From Pelobacter sp. (lineage in GTDB: Bacteria > Desulfobacterota > Desulfuromonadia > Geobacterales > Pseudopelobacteraceae), in NCBI GenBank assembly GCA_030824515.1, contig JAVBXN010000021.1:248001-312000 (forward strand): a stretch of 64,000 nucleotides of DNA. Reading direction: 5' to 3'. Of the stretch, positions 53,164 to 64,000 are shown piece after piece; the stretch's first letter is position 1, and the number at the start of each line of letters is the position of its first letter. The translations under genes and the position numbers were made by a program. The notes beneath the pieces were generated by a model. That model had not been told where the DNA came from, ran no database searches, and saw only the letters and a list, made by a program, of their open reading frames with translations.

Positions 53164-53311
53164 AAGGTGTCAAGTGGTTGGTGCAGGTTTTCCCTGAAGA
53201 TTTGGGGGCTGAGCTGCAGGGTGGGCTGGTCGAAGCCACGTTCCGCTCGGCTTCGCGGGCGGTTTCGTAGAGATCGGGCCAGTCGGTTTTCAGGAAGGTG
53301 AAGTTGGACAT
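53164..53311 (-). pseudogene. Relic of a type I restriction R subunit N-terminus (copy 1)
   Basis: From the ATG at 53311 the frame reads MSNFTFLKTDWPDLYETARE and on to about AERNV, nearly the same as the start of copy 2 (55526-55858), then loses homology; a second short match (FRENL) occurs in another frame, showing deletion and frameshift. The first ~70 bp are highly similar to copy 2 at DNA level. Not functional. The gap 53312-53467 holds nothing else that I recognise. Confidence 0.65.
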
Positions 53312-53467
53312 TACATTTCCATTCAAGGGTCAATACCCATCTTGATTTTCTAAAGCTTCATTCTAAAGCACAAAAAGCTCAGTGCATGCTATATAACAAG
53401 CTGATTTATCAAGTAATTTATAATACAAAGTAGCCAATTGTACTTTTGGGCTTTAGAAATGCGCTCA

Positions 53468-54808
53468 CTATGTCAGCACTTCCCAGCGTCCAGCCTTCCT
53501 GCCACCAATACGCAACAAAACACCTTTGGCTCTGAGCTTGGTTACATGATAATAGATGCCATCCTTAGTCAGATTCATCTGTTCAGCCATCTCTTTTTGA
53601 GTAATTGATGGATTAGCTGCAATCATTTTAAGGATTGAATTTTCGGCAGGGCTCAATTCCTTAATCGTAGTTTTAATCGTAGTTTTAATCGTAGTTTCTT
53701 CCGTAGTACCCCCAGTTTCTTCTTCCACCACAAATGAAGGCCGGTCAAAGCTGGCGATGAAGAGGTGGGATATTTCAAGGAAATTGACATTCGGGGCGTT
53801 TTTCAGAATAAGCGGCATCCCACGCCCCCATGCCTCTACCATCTGGATACGACGCAACAGATTGGCGATAAGCGGATTACGGCGTTTGGAGACATTGCCG
53901 TGCAGCATTTTTTCGATGGTCATGTCGTCATACAAGCCACCGGGACTGCGAATTTCGACACGATTTTTAAAAACAGCAATCTGTACATAGTCCGGGTCGC
54001 GGTAGTCGCGATGACAGAAGGCGTTGATGATGGCCTCGCGCATGGCTTCGCTGGATATTTCCGGGATATCTTCCCGGTAGAGCCCCTTCAGACGCATGCC
54101 GATGTGGATGTTCTTGAGGATGTATTTCTGGGCTTCCTCGATCAGTTCAAGAATATCGCCGTCGAAGTCGTGGCGGTCAATGATGGTGGCGCTATCGGTG
54201 GTGGCAAAGACGGCGCAGCGCAGCTGCATGGGGGTGGTTTTGGCAAAAAATAGCGGTGCAGCATTGAGCAGCCGTCCCTCCTTTGTCAGACCAAGTTTTT
54301 CCAAGGCATTTGCCGGAGAGTCCCACGTAAGCCCGGCACGTTCCACAAAGCGTTTGATCTTGGCGTCATCCAGATCGTCAAACCCGGCAGTGCCGATTTC
54401 GCTATCCCAGTGGAGCAGATCACGGTTCTTGGCAAGGATCAGGTTTTCAAGTTCTTTGGCGCTGATCTGCCGGTCTTCGTCGGCAACTCGAATATAGGCT
54501 CTGCCGTAGGCGAAATAGGGGGCTTCCTTACCCTTGAAGGTTACCTTTATGCAGGCTGCTCCGTCGCGGATGGCAATTTCAACAGTGGGGTAGATTCTGG
54601 GTTCGATGTGCGCGGCGATGGACTGGGAAATGTCCCGCAGGGTCTTTTCGTTGGCCTCAACGCCGACCGCCTTGCCGTCGTTGCGTATCCCGAACCACAG
54701 CTCGCCATGCTTGTGCTTGTTCAAGATGGCTACAATGGAAAAGAGCCCTTCTTTCAACTCGGCAAGGCTCTTTTTGTATTCGATTGTTTCGGTTTCGGTT
54801 TTGGTCAT
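53468..54808 (-). CDS. AlbA_2 (Schlafen-like) / HATPase / winged-helix protein
   Basis: 446 residues. AlbA_2 domain ~1-130 (ETIEYKKSLAELKEGLFSIVAILNKHKHGELWFGIRNDGKAVGV, then KVTFKGKEAPYFAYGRAYIRVADEDRQ). A RecG-like C-terminal HATPase region ~235-365 (SSEAMREAIINAFCHRDYRDPDYVQIAVF and NPLIANLLRRIQMVEAWGRGMPLI). A linker has three TTIK units encoded by an exact 12-bp tandem repeat, then a winged helix ~385-446 (ENSILKMIAANPSITQKEMAEQMNLTKDGIYYHVTKLR). Annotated elsewhere as ATP-binding or transcriptional regulator. It starts 6 bp after the wHTH gene stop, so it likely belongs to the DUF6516 operon. Confidence 0.87.
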   Translation of the reverse strand: MTKTETETIEYKKSLAELKEGLFSIVAILNKHKHGELWFGIRNDGKAVGVEANEKTLRDISQSIAAHIEPRIYPTVEIAIRDGAACIKVTFKGKEAPYFAYGRAYIRVADEDRQISAKELENLILAKNRDLLHWDSEIGTAGFDDLDDAKIKRFVERAGLTWDSPANALEKLGLTKEGRLLNAAPLFFAKTTPMQLRCAVFATTDSATIIDRHDFDGDILELIEEAQKYILKNIHIGMRLKGLYREDIPEISSEAMREAIINAFCHRDYRDPDYVQIAVFKNRVEIRSPGGLYDDMTIEKMLHGNVSKRRNPLIANLLRRIQMVEAWGRGMPLILKNAPNVNFLEISHLFIASFDRPSFVVEEETGGTTEETTIKTTIKTTIKELSPAENSILKMIAANPSITQKEMAEQMNLTKDGIYYHVTKLRAKGVLLRIGGRKAGRWEVLT

Positions 54809-54814
54809 CAGGAT

Positions 54815-55183
54815 TTACGCAGCCAACCTGAACGTTGCATCAATTTCATCCCATGGCACATAGAAATGACCGCTGGTATCCTTTTCCACCAGCCCCAGCC
54901 GTTCCATGGTTTTAACATCGTCAAAAACGTTGCGGTATTGACGGTGCAGATGTTTTGCCAGTGCGTTTATGCTGGCGTGCCCCATACGGCGCAGTTCGGC
55001 CAACAGTTCAAAGCGTTTGGGGGTCAGGTGCTTGAGAAGCGAGGGAAGGTCGTCGAAATAGAGGCGCTCTACCGGTTTATCCGGCAACCAGCCGTCATCA
55101 ATCCGGCCGGTCAGTTCTTTCAGTTCGTCAAAGAATTCCTTATCACTCTTGATCCCGATTTTAAGGTCCCGTTTTTCTTTCAT
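54815..55183 (-). CDS. HVO_A0114-type winged-helix DNA-binding protein (putative antitoxin)
   Basis: 122 residues from the ATG at 55183 (MKEKRDLKIGIKSD), preferred for AAAGGA ~10 bp upstream; a GTG at 55192 overlapping the previous stop is also possible. C-terminal winged helix: PKRFELLAELRRMGHASINALAKHLHRQYRNVFDDVKTMERLGLVEKDTSGHFYVPWDEIDATFRL. Proteins of this type pair with DUF6516 proteins as probable antitoxin and repressor. It directly follows the DUF6516 gene and precedes the AlbA_2 gene. Confidence 0.82.
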   Translation of the reverse strand: MKEKRDLKIGIKSDKEFFDELKELTGRIDDGWLPDKPVERLYFDDLPSLLKHLTPKRFELLAELRRMGHASINALAKHLHRQYRNVFDDVKTMERLGLVEKDTSGHFYVPWDEIDATFRLAA

Positions 55184-55188
55184 GTCGA

Positions 55189-55467
55189 TCACATCCTTTC
55201 GATGTCAGTTTCAAAGTCTTCGATAAGTTTGCGCAAGGTAGAAAAGGTGTAGAGCTCTTCACTGTCGGCAACATGCCGATGATCCCCTTTGCCGCGCTCG
55301 TTGTCGTACCGGACTATGCAGCTTCCATCTGGCTGGCCGTAGAACAGGCGGTATTTATAGGGGTGCGTACTGCCGCGAAGCGGTTCGGACAGATGCCAGA
55401 TAACCACCTCGATAATCCGGCCGCCCCGTTCCTTCTTGTATCTGATGATTTCCCGCGCCGTCCCCAT
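55189..55467 (-). CDS. DUF6516 (TumE-like) putative toxin
   Basis: 92 residues from the ATG at 55467 (MGTAREIIRYKKERGGRIIEVVIWHL), with GAGGTGGCA upstream. Family pattern: YKYRLFYGQPDGSCIVRYDNERGKGDHRH followed by a helix (LYTFSTLRKLIEDFETDIERM). Considered the toxin of a two-gene system with a wHTH partner; the biochemical activity is not known to me. First gene of the leftward operon; a long palindrome lies just upstream. Confidence 0.82.
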   Translation of the reverse strand: MGTAREIIRYKKERGGRIIEVVIWHLSEPLRGSTHPYKYRLFYGQPDGSCIVRYDNERGKGDHRHVADSEELYTFSTLRKLIEDFETDIERM

Positions 55468-55477
55468 TGCCACCTCT

Positions 55478-55511
55478 CACGCTATATGTTTTTAGATAAC
55501 ATATGTCGTGA
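55478..55511. promoter_or_regulatory. Extended palindromic operator upstream of the DUF6516 operon
   Basis: Core ATATGTT-TTTAGAT-AACATAT (55484-55504) has perfect 7-bp arms; outward it extends to TCACG on the left and CGTGA on the right, so ~12 of 14 arm positions pair. It begins ~10 bp before the DUF6516 start, over the RBS/promoter zone. Confidence 0.6.
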
Positions 55512-55525
55512 TAGTTTTCAAACAA

Positions 55526-55858
55526 TCATTTTGAGGTGTGCAGGGAGTCGCTGCTGCTGATCGGTTTATCGCTATGGACGGCCAGGTTGCCGATTTTCTG
55601 GATGGTGAGGATCTTGGGAAAGAGGCAGGGTTCCAGGTTCTCCCGGAAGGTCGGTTCGTGGATCATGGCGGCCAGGTTGTCGGCATAGGGTTGCTTGAGG
55701 TAAGAGTCGTTGACGCAGAACCACTTCACGGCCCGCTCCAGTGAGCGCCGGGCGTAGAAACAGCTGGTCCGCGGGGCACTATTGACGTTCTGCTCGGCCT
55801 CGCGGGCGGTCTCGTAGAGTTCGGGCCAGCCGGATTTTAGGAAGGTGAAGTTGGACAT
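55526..55858 (-). pseudogene. Truncated type I restriction R subunit N-terminus (DUF4145-like, copy 2)
   Basis: 110 residues, MSNFTFLKSGWPELYETARE onward, then RTSCFYARRSLERAVKWFCVNDSYLKQPYADNLAAMIHEPTFRENLEP and LTIQKIGNLAVHSDKPIS. This is the N-terminal DUF4145-type domain of a class of HsdR proteins (normally ~1,000 residues); homology stops after ~100 residues and the frame soon ends. It may still be expressed as a small protein, but is most likely a remnant. The intact hsdR at 31680 belongs to a different subclass. Confidence 0.75.
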
Positions 55859-55860
55859 TG

Positions 55861-56076
55861 CTACTCCGGTAAACTAGCACTCTGTGTCTCTGAAACCAGT
55901 GAGGACCGTACCTTACGACGAGCTGCTCGAACTTTCCATTTCGCTTCCGACCAAGTTTCATATGACGGCATGTTCAAGTATAGTTGCTGTGTCAAGTTGG
56001 CAAGTACCCGCAGATTAACCGCTGTATTCTGATATTTAAAAACGTCTCTAAACTTTTTTTGCTGAGTTTGATTCAA
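55861..56076 (-). CDS. Short hypothetical open frame downstream of gyrB
   Basis: 71 codons from a TTG, or 36 codons from an inner ATG (MPSYETWSEAKWKVRAARRK). No family is recognised and the RBS is weak. It fills the gap between the gyrB terminator hairpin and the R-subunit relic; its basic C-terminal half (KWKVRAARRKVRSSL) is the only distinctive feature. It may be chance. Confidence 0.25.
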   Translation of the reverse strand: MNQTQQKKFRDVFKYQNTAVNLRVLANLTQQLYLNMPSYETWSEAKWKVRAARRKVRSSLVSETQSASLPE

Positions 56077-56080
56077 AACT

Positions 56081-56114
56081 CAAAAGGGGCTAACTCGAAA
56101 GTCAGCCCCTTTTG
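56081..56114 (-). terminator. Rho-independent terminator of gyrB
   Basis: CAAAAGGGGCT and AGCCCCTTTTG form a perfect 11-bp stem with a 12-nt loop, ~78 bp past the gyrB stop; on the minus strand AGTTTTGAATC follows. Confidence 0.75.
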
Positions 56115-56191
56115 AATTTCTAATGTTTATAGGATAAAAGCATATTATGAGGCCGAAAAAACACTAATTGGGGCCCCCTACAACCTACCCC

Positions 56192-59699
<3,508 letters not shown>

Positions 59700-59708
59700 C
59701 GACCGTTT

Positions 59709-60830
59709 TTAAAGCCTCATCGGCATGATAACCGCCAGAAAACTTTCCGAATTTTCAGGGACTATTATGGAGGGCGACAATTCATCCTTGAATTTCATAT
59801 CAACCCTTTCCGTTTCTGCAACGGAGAGGACGTCAAGCAGGTAGCGGGCGTTAAAACGTACCGAAATAGGACTACCTTCGTAGTCAACATCGATCTCTTC
59901 CATCGCATCACCCAATTCCGGGTTACTGGAAGAAATCTTGATGCCGCCCGAGGATATTTCCAGCATGATGCCTTTGAATTTTTCGCTGGACAGAATTGCC
60001 ATGCGACGCACCGAATGGCTGAAATTTTCCTTGTTTACGGTAACAACCTGATTATTAGCCGTTGGTATTACACGGTTGTAATCTGGAAATTCACCATCCA
60101 CAAGCCGCATGACCATGTAGGAATCACCGCGCTTGATAACCGCACTGTTATCCATGAAACCGAACAACAGCGTCCCGCCCTCTTCATCGGTAATTTTCTT
60201 CATCTCGTAGATGCCCTTTTTAGGCAAAATAACACCTTTTAAAAGCTCGGGACCCGCGGTTCCTTTGAAGTTTCCGGAAGATATGGAAAGTCGGTGACCG
60301 TCTGTGGAAACCATTTTAAGGCAGTTGACTCCGTCCTGGTTAGCTTCCACCTTTGCAAATATGCCGTTGAGGTTATATTTGGTTTCATCGGTGCAGATGG
60401 CATAGGAGGTTTTTTCGATCATGCTTTTCAGCAAAGCGCTCTCTATTTCGAAGAGATTTTCTTCCTTTACATCCGGGAAATACGGGAATTCATCCGGTGA
60501 GAGTCCGACAATGTTGAACTGAACCTTCCCGCACCTTATTTCAACCCAGTCGTTTTCTTTTGTGGAAAAAATAATCTGCTGGTTTGGCAGTTCCTTGACT
60601 ATTTCATAAAGCTTCTTGGCTGAAACGGTAATTTTACCGGTGGAAGCCACTTCAGCCGAATAACTGCTCTTCATTCCCACTTCCAGGTCGGTTGCAGTGA
60701 CCAGCAATGATGATTCAGTAGCTTCAAGCAGGACATTTGATAAAATCGGCATCGAAGTCCGTTTTTCAACAATTCCCTGTATTTTCTGAAGTGCCTTGAG
60801 GAACTGCTCTTTTTCTATTCTGAATTCCAT
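59709..60830 (-). CDS. dnaN: DNA polymerase III beta subunit (sliding clamp)
   Basis: 373 residues. MEFRIEKEQFLKALQKIQGIVEKRTSMPILSNVLLEA is the classic start; three clamp domains; ends ESFLAVIMPMRL, the usual PMRL-type terminus. RBS AAGGAG lies 6 bp before the ATG, and a minus-strand TATAAT at 60855-60860 is a likely -10. The gap to dnaA (60831-61051) holds DnaA boxes. Confidence 0.98.
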   Translation of the reverse strand: MEFRIEKEQFLKALQKIQGIVEKRTSMPILSNVLLEATESSLLVTATDLEVGMKSSYSAEVASTGKITVSAKKLYEIVKELPNQQIIFSTKENDWVEIRCGKVQFNIVGLSPDEFPYFPDVKEENLFEIESALLKSMIEKTSYAICTDETKYNLNGIFAKVEANQDGVNCLKMVSTDGHRLSISSGNFKGTAGPELLKGVILPKKGIYEMKKITDEEGGTLLFGFMDNSAVIKRGDSYMVMRLVDGEFPDYNRVIPTANNQVVTVNKENFSHSVRRMAILSSEKFKGIMLEISSGGIKISSSNPELGDAMEEIDVDYEGSPISVRFNARYLLDVLSVAETERVDMKFKDELSPSIIVPENSESFLAVIMPMRL

Positions 60831-60899
60831 ACGTCACTCCTTATGACTGCTAGTATTATAGTTATATAAAATAATTAAAAGACTGGTAGTACTTTGTAG

Positions 60900-61050
60900 G
60901 TGCTGTGGAAACAGGTAACAATCGTTTAAAGTACTGAATTAGTTATAAAATGTGTTGTGCAATCCCTGTTGATATCATTTTGTTCAAATCATTTTTTTAA
61001 ACAGGCTAAAACTTTATCAACAGTTATCCACACCGGATCAACAGCTTTTA
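60900..61050. other. DnaA-box cluster between dnaA and dnaN (oriC sub-region)
   Basis: TTATCAACA (61014-61022) and the perfect E. coli-type box TTATCCACA (61024-61032) lie one base apart; a near match TGTTGATAT is at 60967-60975. The surrounding sequence is AT-rich. With the cluster upstream of dnaA it could form a bipartite origin. Confidence 0.6.
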
Positions 61051-61051
61051 C

Positions 61052-62398
61052 TTACTTCAACAGGATATACTTAATTTCATCAAGGATTTTAGCTAGTTTT
61101 GTATCATCAGCGATTGCCTTGTCTATCTTCTTGAAAGAATGAATTATCGTGGAGTGGTCTTTGCCGCCAAACTTCAAACCTATGTCAGGGTAGGATGCTT
61201 TTGTCATATCCCTGCAAAGCCAGATTGCAACCTGTCTGGCCAGGACAATATTTTTAAGCCGCTTTTCCGATTTCAGGTCGGCCAGTTTCATGTCGAAGTA
61301 GTCGACAACAGTTTTCTGTATCAGTTCGACTGTTACTTCCTTGCGTCGGTCGCCAAGTATATCCTTGAGGTTTTCCTTGGCCATCTCCAAAGTTATGGGA
61401 ATATTCTGAAGACTGCTGAATGCTCCCAATCTGATAAGCATTCCTTCCAGTTCACGAATATTCCTTGTATCACTAGAAGCCAGAAAATAATAAACATCAT
61501 CGGGAAGTTTGATTCTTGTTATTTCCGATTTCTTTTTCAGTATAGCTATTTTTGTTTCCACATCCGGAGGTTGAATATCCGCGATCAGCCCCCATTCGAA
61601 TCTGGACCTGAGGCGTTCTTCAAGATCGGATATTTCACGTGGAAACTTGTCTGAGGTGATTACGATCTGTTTGTGTGCATCATGAAGAGCGTTGAATGTG
61701 TAAAAGAATTCTTCCTGCGTACCTGTTTTACCTGAAATAAACTGGATATCATCAATCAACAAGACGTCCACATTTCTGAAACGATTCCTGAAAAGATCCA
61801 TCTTTTTCAATCTTAGATGGTTAACCATCTCATACATGAATTTTTCTGCCGAACAGTAGCAGACATTGGATTCAGGAGAATTTGCACGGATTGTGTGACC
61901 TATGGAATTAAGCAGATGGCTTTTTCCAAGTCCGACACCGCCATATATGAAGAGTGGATTGTATGTGTCAGCCGGGTTGTTGGCTACTGCCATTGCGGCG
62001 GCATGCGCAAACTGATTGCCGGTACCGCTTACAAACAGGTCGAACGTATATTTGGGATTGAGATTTGTGAATACAGGTTCGGGAAGTGTAACCTGAGTTG
62101 CGGCTGGTTCATTGCTGCTCTGTATTAACAAATTTTCCGATATTGGCTGCTGATCTTCATCATTCCTGATGATGAAATCAAGCGTTACGGTTTGTCCGGA
62201 CGCGGCTGAAAGAGCGTCAGTAACAATTTTCAGATAATGGTCTTCCAACCACTCTTTAACAAAAGAGTTCGGTACCGACAAATAAACGGATGAACCTTGA
62301 TGGTGACTGTATCTAACCGGTTTGATCCAGGTTACATAATCACCTTCGGATAACAAATTTTCGATATTTTCGGTAGCCTGTTGCCATGCTTCAAACAT
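61052..62398 (-). CDS. dnaA: Chromosomal replication initiator protein DnaA
   Basis: 448 residues. Domain I starts MFEAWQQATENIENLLSEGDYVTWIKPVRY; AAA+ domain with Walker A GGVGLGKSHLLNSIG and Walker B VDVLLIDDIQFISGK; domain IV HTH with the signature FGGKDHSTIIHSFKKI at the C-terminus. Followed by dnaN, recF and gyrB, the classic origin arrangement. Boxes on both sides may also autoregulate it. Confidence 0.98.
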   Translation of the reverse strand: MFEAWQQATENIENLLSEGDYVTWIKPVRYSHHQGSSVYLSVPNSFVKEWLEDHYLKIVTDALSAASGQTVTLDFIIRNDEDQQPISENLLIQSSNEPAATQVTLPEPVFTNLNPKYTFDLFVSGTGNQFAHAAAMAVANNPADTYNPLFIYGGVGLGKSHLLNSIGHTIRANSPESNVCYCSAEKFMYEMVNHLRLKKMDLFRNRFRNVDVLLIDDIQFISGKTGTQEEFFYTFNALHDAHKQIVITSDKFPREISDLEERLRSRFEWGLIADIQPPDVETKIAILKKKSEITRIKLPDDVYYFLASSDTRNIRELEGMLIRLGAFSSLQNIPITLEMAKENLKDILGDRRKEVTVELIQKTVVDYFDMKLADLKSEKRLKNIVLARQVAIWLCRDMTKASYPDIGLKFGGKDHSTIIHSFKKIDKAIADDTKLAKILDEIKYILLK

Positions 62399-62409
62399 TT
62401 TGGTCTATA

Positions 62410-62600
62410 TCACAATCGCGTTAAAATAGTGGTTATCAACAGCTTCGATTCGGGTATAAGCGCTAGTGGATTAAATTATTTAGAAATATGATCCACTATT
62501 TTCCGTGAGAGTTATCAACAAATTTTTCAACAGCTGTTGATAACTTAATTTATCAATAATAACAGTAATATAAGAGTTAAATATAAGAAGGAAGGGTTTA
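62410..62600. other. DnaA-box cluster and AT-rich segment upstream of dnaA (probable oriC)
   Basis: TTATCAACA occurs at 62433-62441 and 62512-62520 and inverted at 62535-62543. The last is part of the palindrome TCAACAGCTGTTGA, and a near match TTATCAATA follows at about 62551. An AT-rich tract (62540-62595) could be the unwinding element. AGTGGAT...ATCCACT forms an extra inverted repeat at ~62465-62498. Location between divergent dnaA and rpmH is the usual oriC place. Confidence 0.75.
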
Positions 62601-62686
62601 TTCCAGGCTGGCAGGTTACCAGAGCCGCCATTGTTTTTCAAGTCAAATCACTTTTTCACAAACATGGCAACGGTATAATAAAAACC

Positions 62687-62714
62687 TTGACACTGACAGG
62701 CACTTGTGTTTAAT
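62687..62714 (+). promoter_or_regulatory. sigma-70-type promoter of the rpmH operon
   Basis: -35 TTGACA (62687-62692) and -10 TTTAAT (62709-62714) at 16-bp spacing (TTAATA at 17), ~42 bp before the rpmH start. A second -10-like TATAAT lies at 62674-62679. Confidence 0.6.
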
Positions 62715-62755
62715 AACCCATTTCCTGAAAAATATTTGACTAGAGGTAAACAAAG

Positions 62756-62905
62756 ATGAAAAGAACTTTCCAGCCAAGTAATATTTGTCGTAAACGCACC
62801 CATGGTTTTCTGGTTAGAATGGCCACCAAGAATGGTCGTCTGGTTATCAAGCGCAGAAGGGCCAAAGGCCGCAAAAATCTGTCCGTAAGAATTGCATCCA
62901 AGTAA
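62756..62905 (+). CDS. rpmH: 50S ribosomal protein L34
   Basis: 49 residues, [20 protein letters not shown] through [11 protein letters not shown], the full L34 pattern with the conserved KRTxQPS start and THGF. Very basic. RBS GAGG ~9 bp upstream. First gene of rpmH-rnpA-yidD-yidC, divergent from dnaA, as in most bacteria. Confidence 0.97.
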   Translation: MKRTFQPSNICRKRTHGFLVRMATKNGRLVIKRRRAKGRKNLSVRIASK

Positions 62906-63299
62906 TCTTATTGCTGTGTCTTTAGGAACCGGAGGCTCCGCATTTCCGAAAACATTACGTTTACGGAAGCGGACCGAGTTTTTGTCTCTTTCCAATGCAC
63001 AATCTAAAACCACTGTAAAGGGTTTCCTGATTGTGTGGCGAGAAAACAGCGGTCCGTCAGTGCGAATGGGTATTACGGTGAGCAGGAAGATTGGTTGCGC
63101 CGTTGTTCGTAATCGCGTAAAACGGTATCTTCGTGAAGTATTCAGGCAAGATCGCATGCTGCTTCCGCCCGTCGATGTTAACATCATTGCCCGCCGAGAA
63201 TCAGCACAGATGGATTACTCTCATGTTCGGCGGGAAATTACAAAGGCCTTCAGGCTTATAGGCACAACTACATGTTCAAGAGCATCATGCTCCTTGTAA
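62892..63299 (+). CDS. rnpA: Ribonuclease P protein component
   Basis: Protein subunit of RNase P, matures tRNA 5' ends. 135 residues from an ATG that overlaps the rpmH end; a GTG at 62916 is an alternative closer to the usual start. Family marks: [18 protein letters not shown] and the RNR motif in [24 protein letters not shown]. The last ~28 bp overlap yidD. A translated overlap of rpmH and rnpA is known in some bacteria. Confidence 0.95.
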   Translation: MHPSNLIAVSLGTGGSAFPKTLRLRKRTEFLSLSNAQSKTTVKGFLIVWRENSGPSVRMGITVSRKIGCAVVRNRVKRYLREVFRQDRMLLPPVDVNIIARRESAQMDYSHVRREITKAFRLIGTTTCSRASCSL

Positions 63300-63484
63300 T
63301 CAGGGTCTATCAGAAGCTGCTATCTCCGCTTCTTCCCCGGGCCTGTCGTTTTTACCCCTCCTGTTCAGAGTATTCCCGAGAATCAATAACCAGGTATGGT
63401 GTCATCAAGGGTTCACTGCTTACCATAATCCGCGTCGGTAAGTGCCATCCGTTTCATCCGGGTGGCTATGATCCGGTTCCATGA
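63272..63484 (+). CDS. yidD: Membrane protein insertion efficiency factor YidD
   Basis: 70 residues. [21 protein letters not shown] (amphipathic/hydrophobic start), [19 protein letters not shown] (the conserved C-x-F-x-P-x-C-S-x-Y), and [13 protein letters not shown] at the end. Starts inside rnpA (28-bp overlap), as is common, and precedes yidC. Confidence 0.97.
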   Translation: MFKSIMLLVIRVYQKLLSPLLPRACRFYPSCSEYSRESITRYGVIKGSLLTIIRVGKCHPFHPGGYDPVP

Positions 63485-63592
63485 GCGTGTAAAGGAACCG
63501 AATGTGGTGATGAGGCTTCTATCTGCCTTGCTGTTCCAGCACGGATAGCAGCATTAAAGCATGCTAAATAAATAGTACAACCAGGAGCTTTC

Positions 63593-64000
63593 ATGGAAAA
63601 GCGCGCGTTTATTGCCGTCGGTCTTTCAATAGCAGTATTTTATATATTCTCGATGATGTTTGCCCCGGAGAAGAAGCCGCTTGATAACGTTGCAAAGCCG
63701 GCCGCCAACTCCATTTTGGACAGCGCCAAACCTGTGCCGTCCCCGGCTCAGGTTGCGCAAAACCAGCCAACCGCGTCCGACCAGTCATTGCCGACCAACG
63801 TTCTCCAGAAAAACATCACTGTTGAAACGGATCTCTATTCAGCTGTCTTTTCATCTAAAGGCGGCAGCCTCAAGAGTATGACCCTGAAAAAATATCGGGA
63901 GCAGAATTCACCGACAGCCAAACCGGTCACGCTCGGCAACGATGCCGATCCCAATGTTCTGTCATTTTCAACCCGCGCCGCCGGTATTGCTCTAACGGAC
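63593..64000 (+). CDS. yidC: Membrane protein insertase YidC (N-terminal part; cut by window edge)
   Basis: The first 136 codons are here and the frame is open to the right edge. MEKRAFIAVGLSIAVFYIFSMMF is the N-terminal TM segment typical of Gram-negative YidC; next come a Pro/Ala/Gln linker and the start of the periplasmic domain (ITVETDLYSAVFSSKGGSLKSMTLKKYRE). CAGGAGCTTTC gives the RBS. Position after rpmH-rnpA-yidD confirms identity. Confidence 0.96.
   Translation, partial: MEKRAFIAVGLSIAVFYIFSMMFAPEKKPLDNVAKPAANSILDSAKPVPSPAQVAQNQPTASDQSLPTNVLQKNITVETDLYSAVFSSKGGSLKSMTLKKYREQNSPTAKPVTLGNDADPNVLSFSTRAAGIALTD

Overview
The window looks like a chromosome segment around the replication origin of a Geobacter-type bacterium (Desulfuromonadota; Geobacter / Trichlorobacter / Pelobacter-like). 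The reasons are the dnaA-dnaN-recF-gyrB block, a gyrA-HEAT-gpsA block, a periplasm-facing Hyb-type [NiFe] hydrogenase operon under apparent sigma-54 control, many two-component kinases, and protein sequences typical of that group. The species call is inference from memory of families, not from a search.

Layout. 1-4039 (minus): hydrogenase operon small subunit, HybA ferredoxin, HybB membrane subunit and large subunit (cut by the window edge). It is divergent from a sigma-54 response regulator and its kinase (4285-7646). 7770-7856: tRNA-Leu(CAG). 7997-18904: gamma carbonic anhydrase, then a leftward set: zinc-ribbon/DUF3426 protein, an endonuclease III-like TIGR02757 protein, galT, a GH57 glycosidase, a sugar-nucleotidyltransferase/phosphomannomutase fusion, and a kinase/receiver pair. 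19038-31656: housekeeping genes (cysS, PAP2, VanZ, phosphate transporter with its DUF47 partner, uppP, radC, a hybrid kinase, hemG, cbpA, ispF). 31680-39697: a type I restriction-modification locus whose hsdR is separated from hsdS-hsdM by three small cargo genes (DUF3800, DUF3024, DUF559); it is peppered with copies of one short C-rich palindromic repeat. 39794-44966: gpsA, HEAT-like protein, gyrA. 45329-51698: DUF3300, DUF2950, pepA, a 2-hydroxyacid dehydrogenase and srkA, with two MITE-like elements. 51792-55858: a dense toxin-antitoxin/accessory island (BrnT-BrnA, RelE/ParE-XRE, and a DUF6516-wHTH-AlbA operon) with two relics of a second type I R subunit and an antitoxin relic. 56192-62398: gyrB, recF, dnaN, dnaA. 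62756-64000 (plus): rpmH, rnpA, yidD and the start of yidC.

How it fits together. DnaA-box clusters lie on both sides of dnaA, suggesting a bipartite oriC; the dnaA and rpmH operons diverge from it. The hydrogenase operon has a textbook -24/-12 promoter and a pair of 15-bp direct repeats about 105 bp upstream, next to a divergent sigma-54 activator that probably binds them. The strongest candidates for something new are in the 52-56 kb island: each of the three small modules has a near-perfect palindrome just upstream of its first gene, and the DUF6516-wHTH pair appears to share an operon with an AlbA_2/HATPase/wHTH protein. Gyrase B and A, commonly adjacent in this group, are about 11 kb apart here, with the accessory genes between them.
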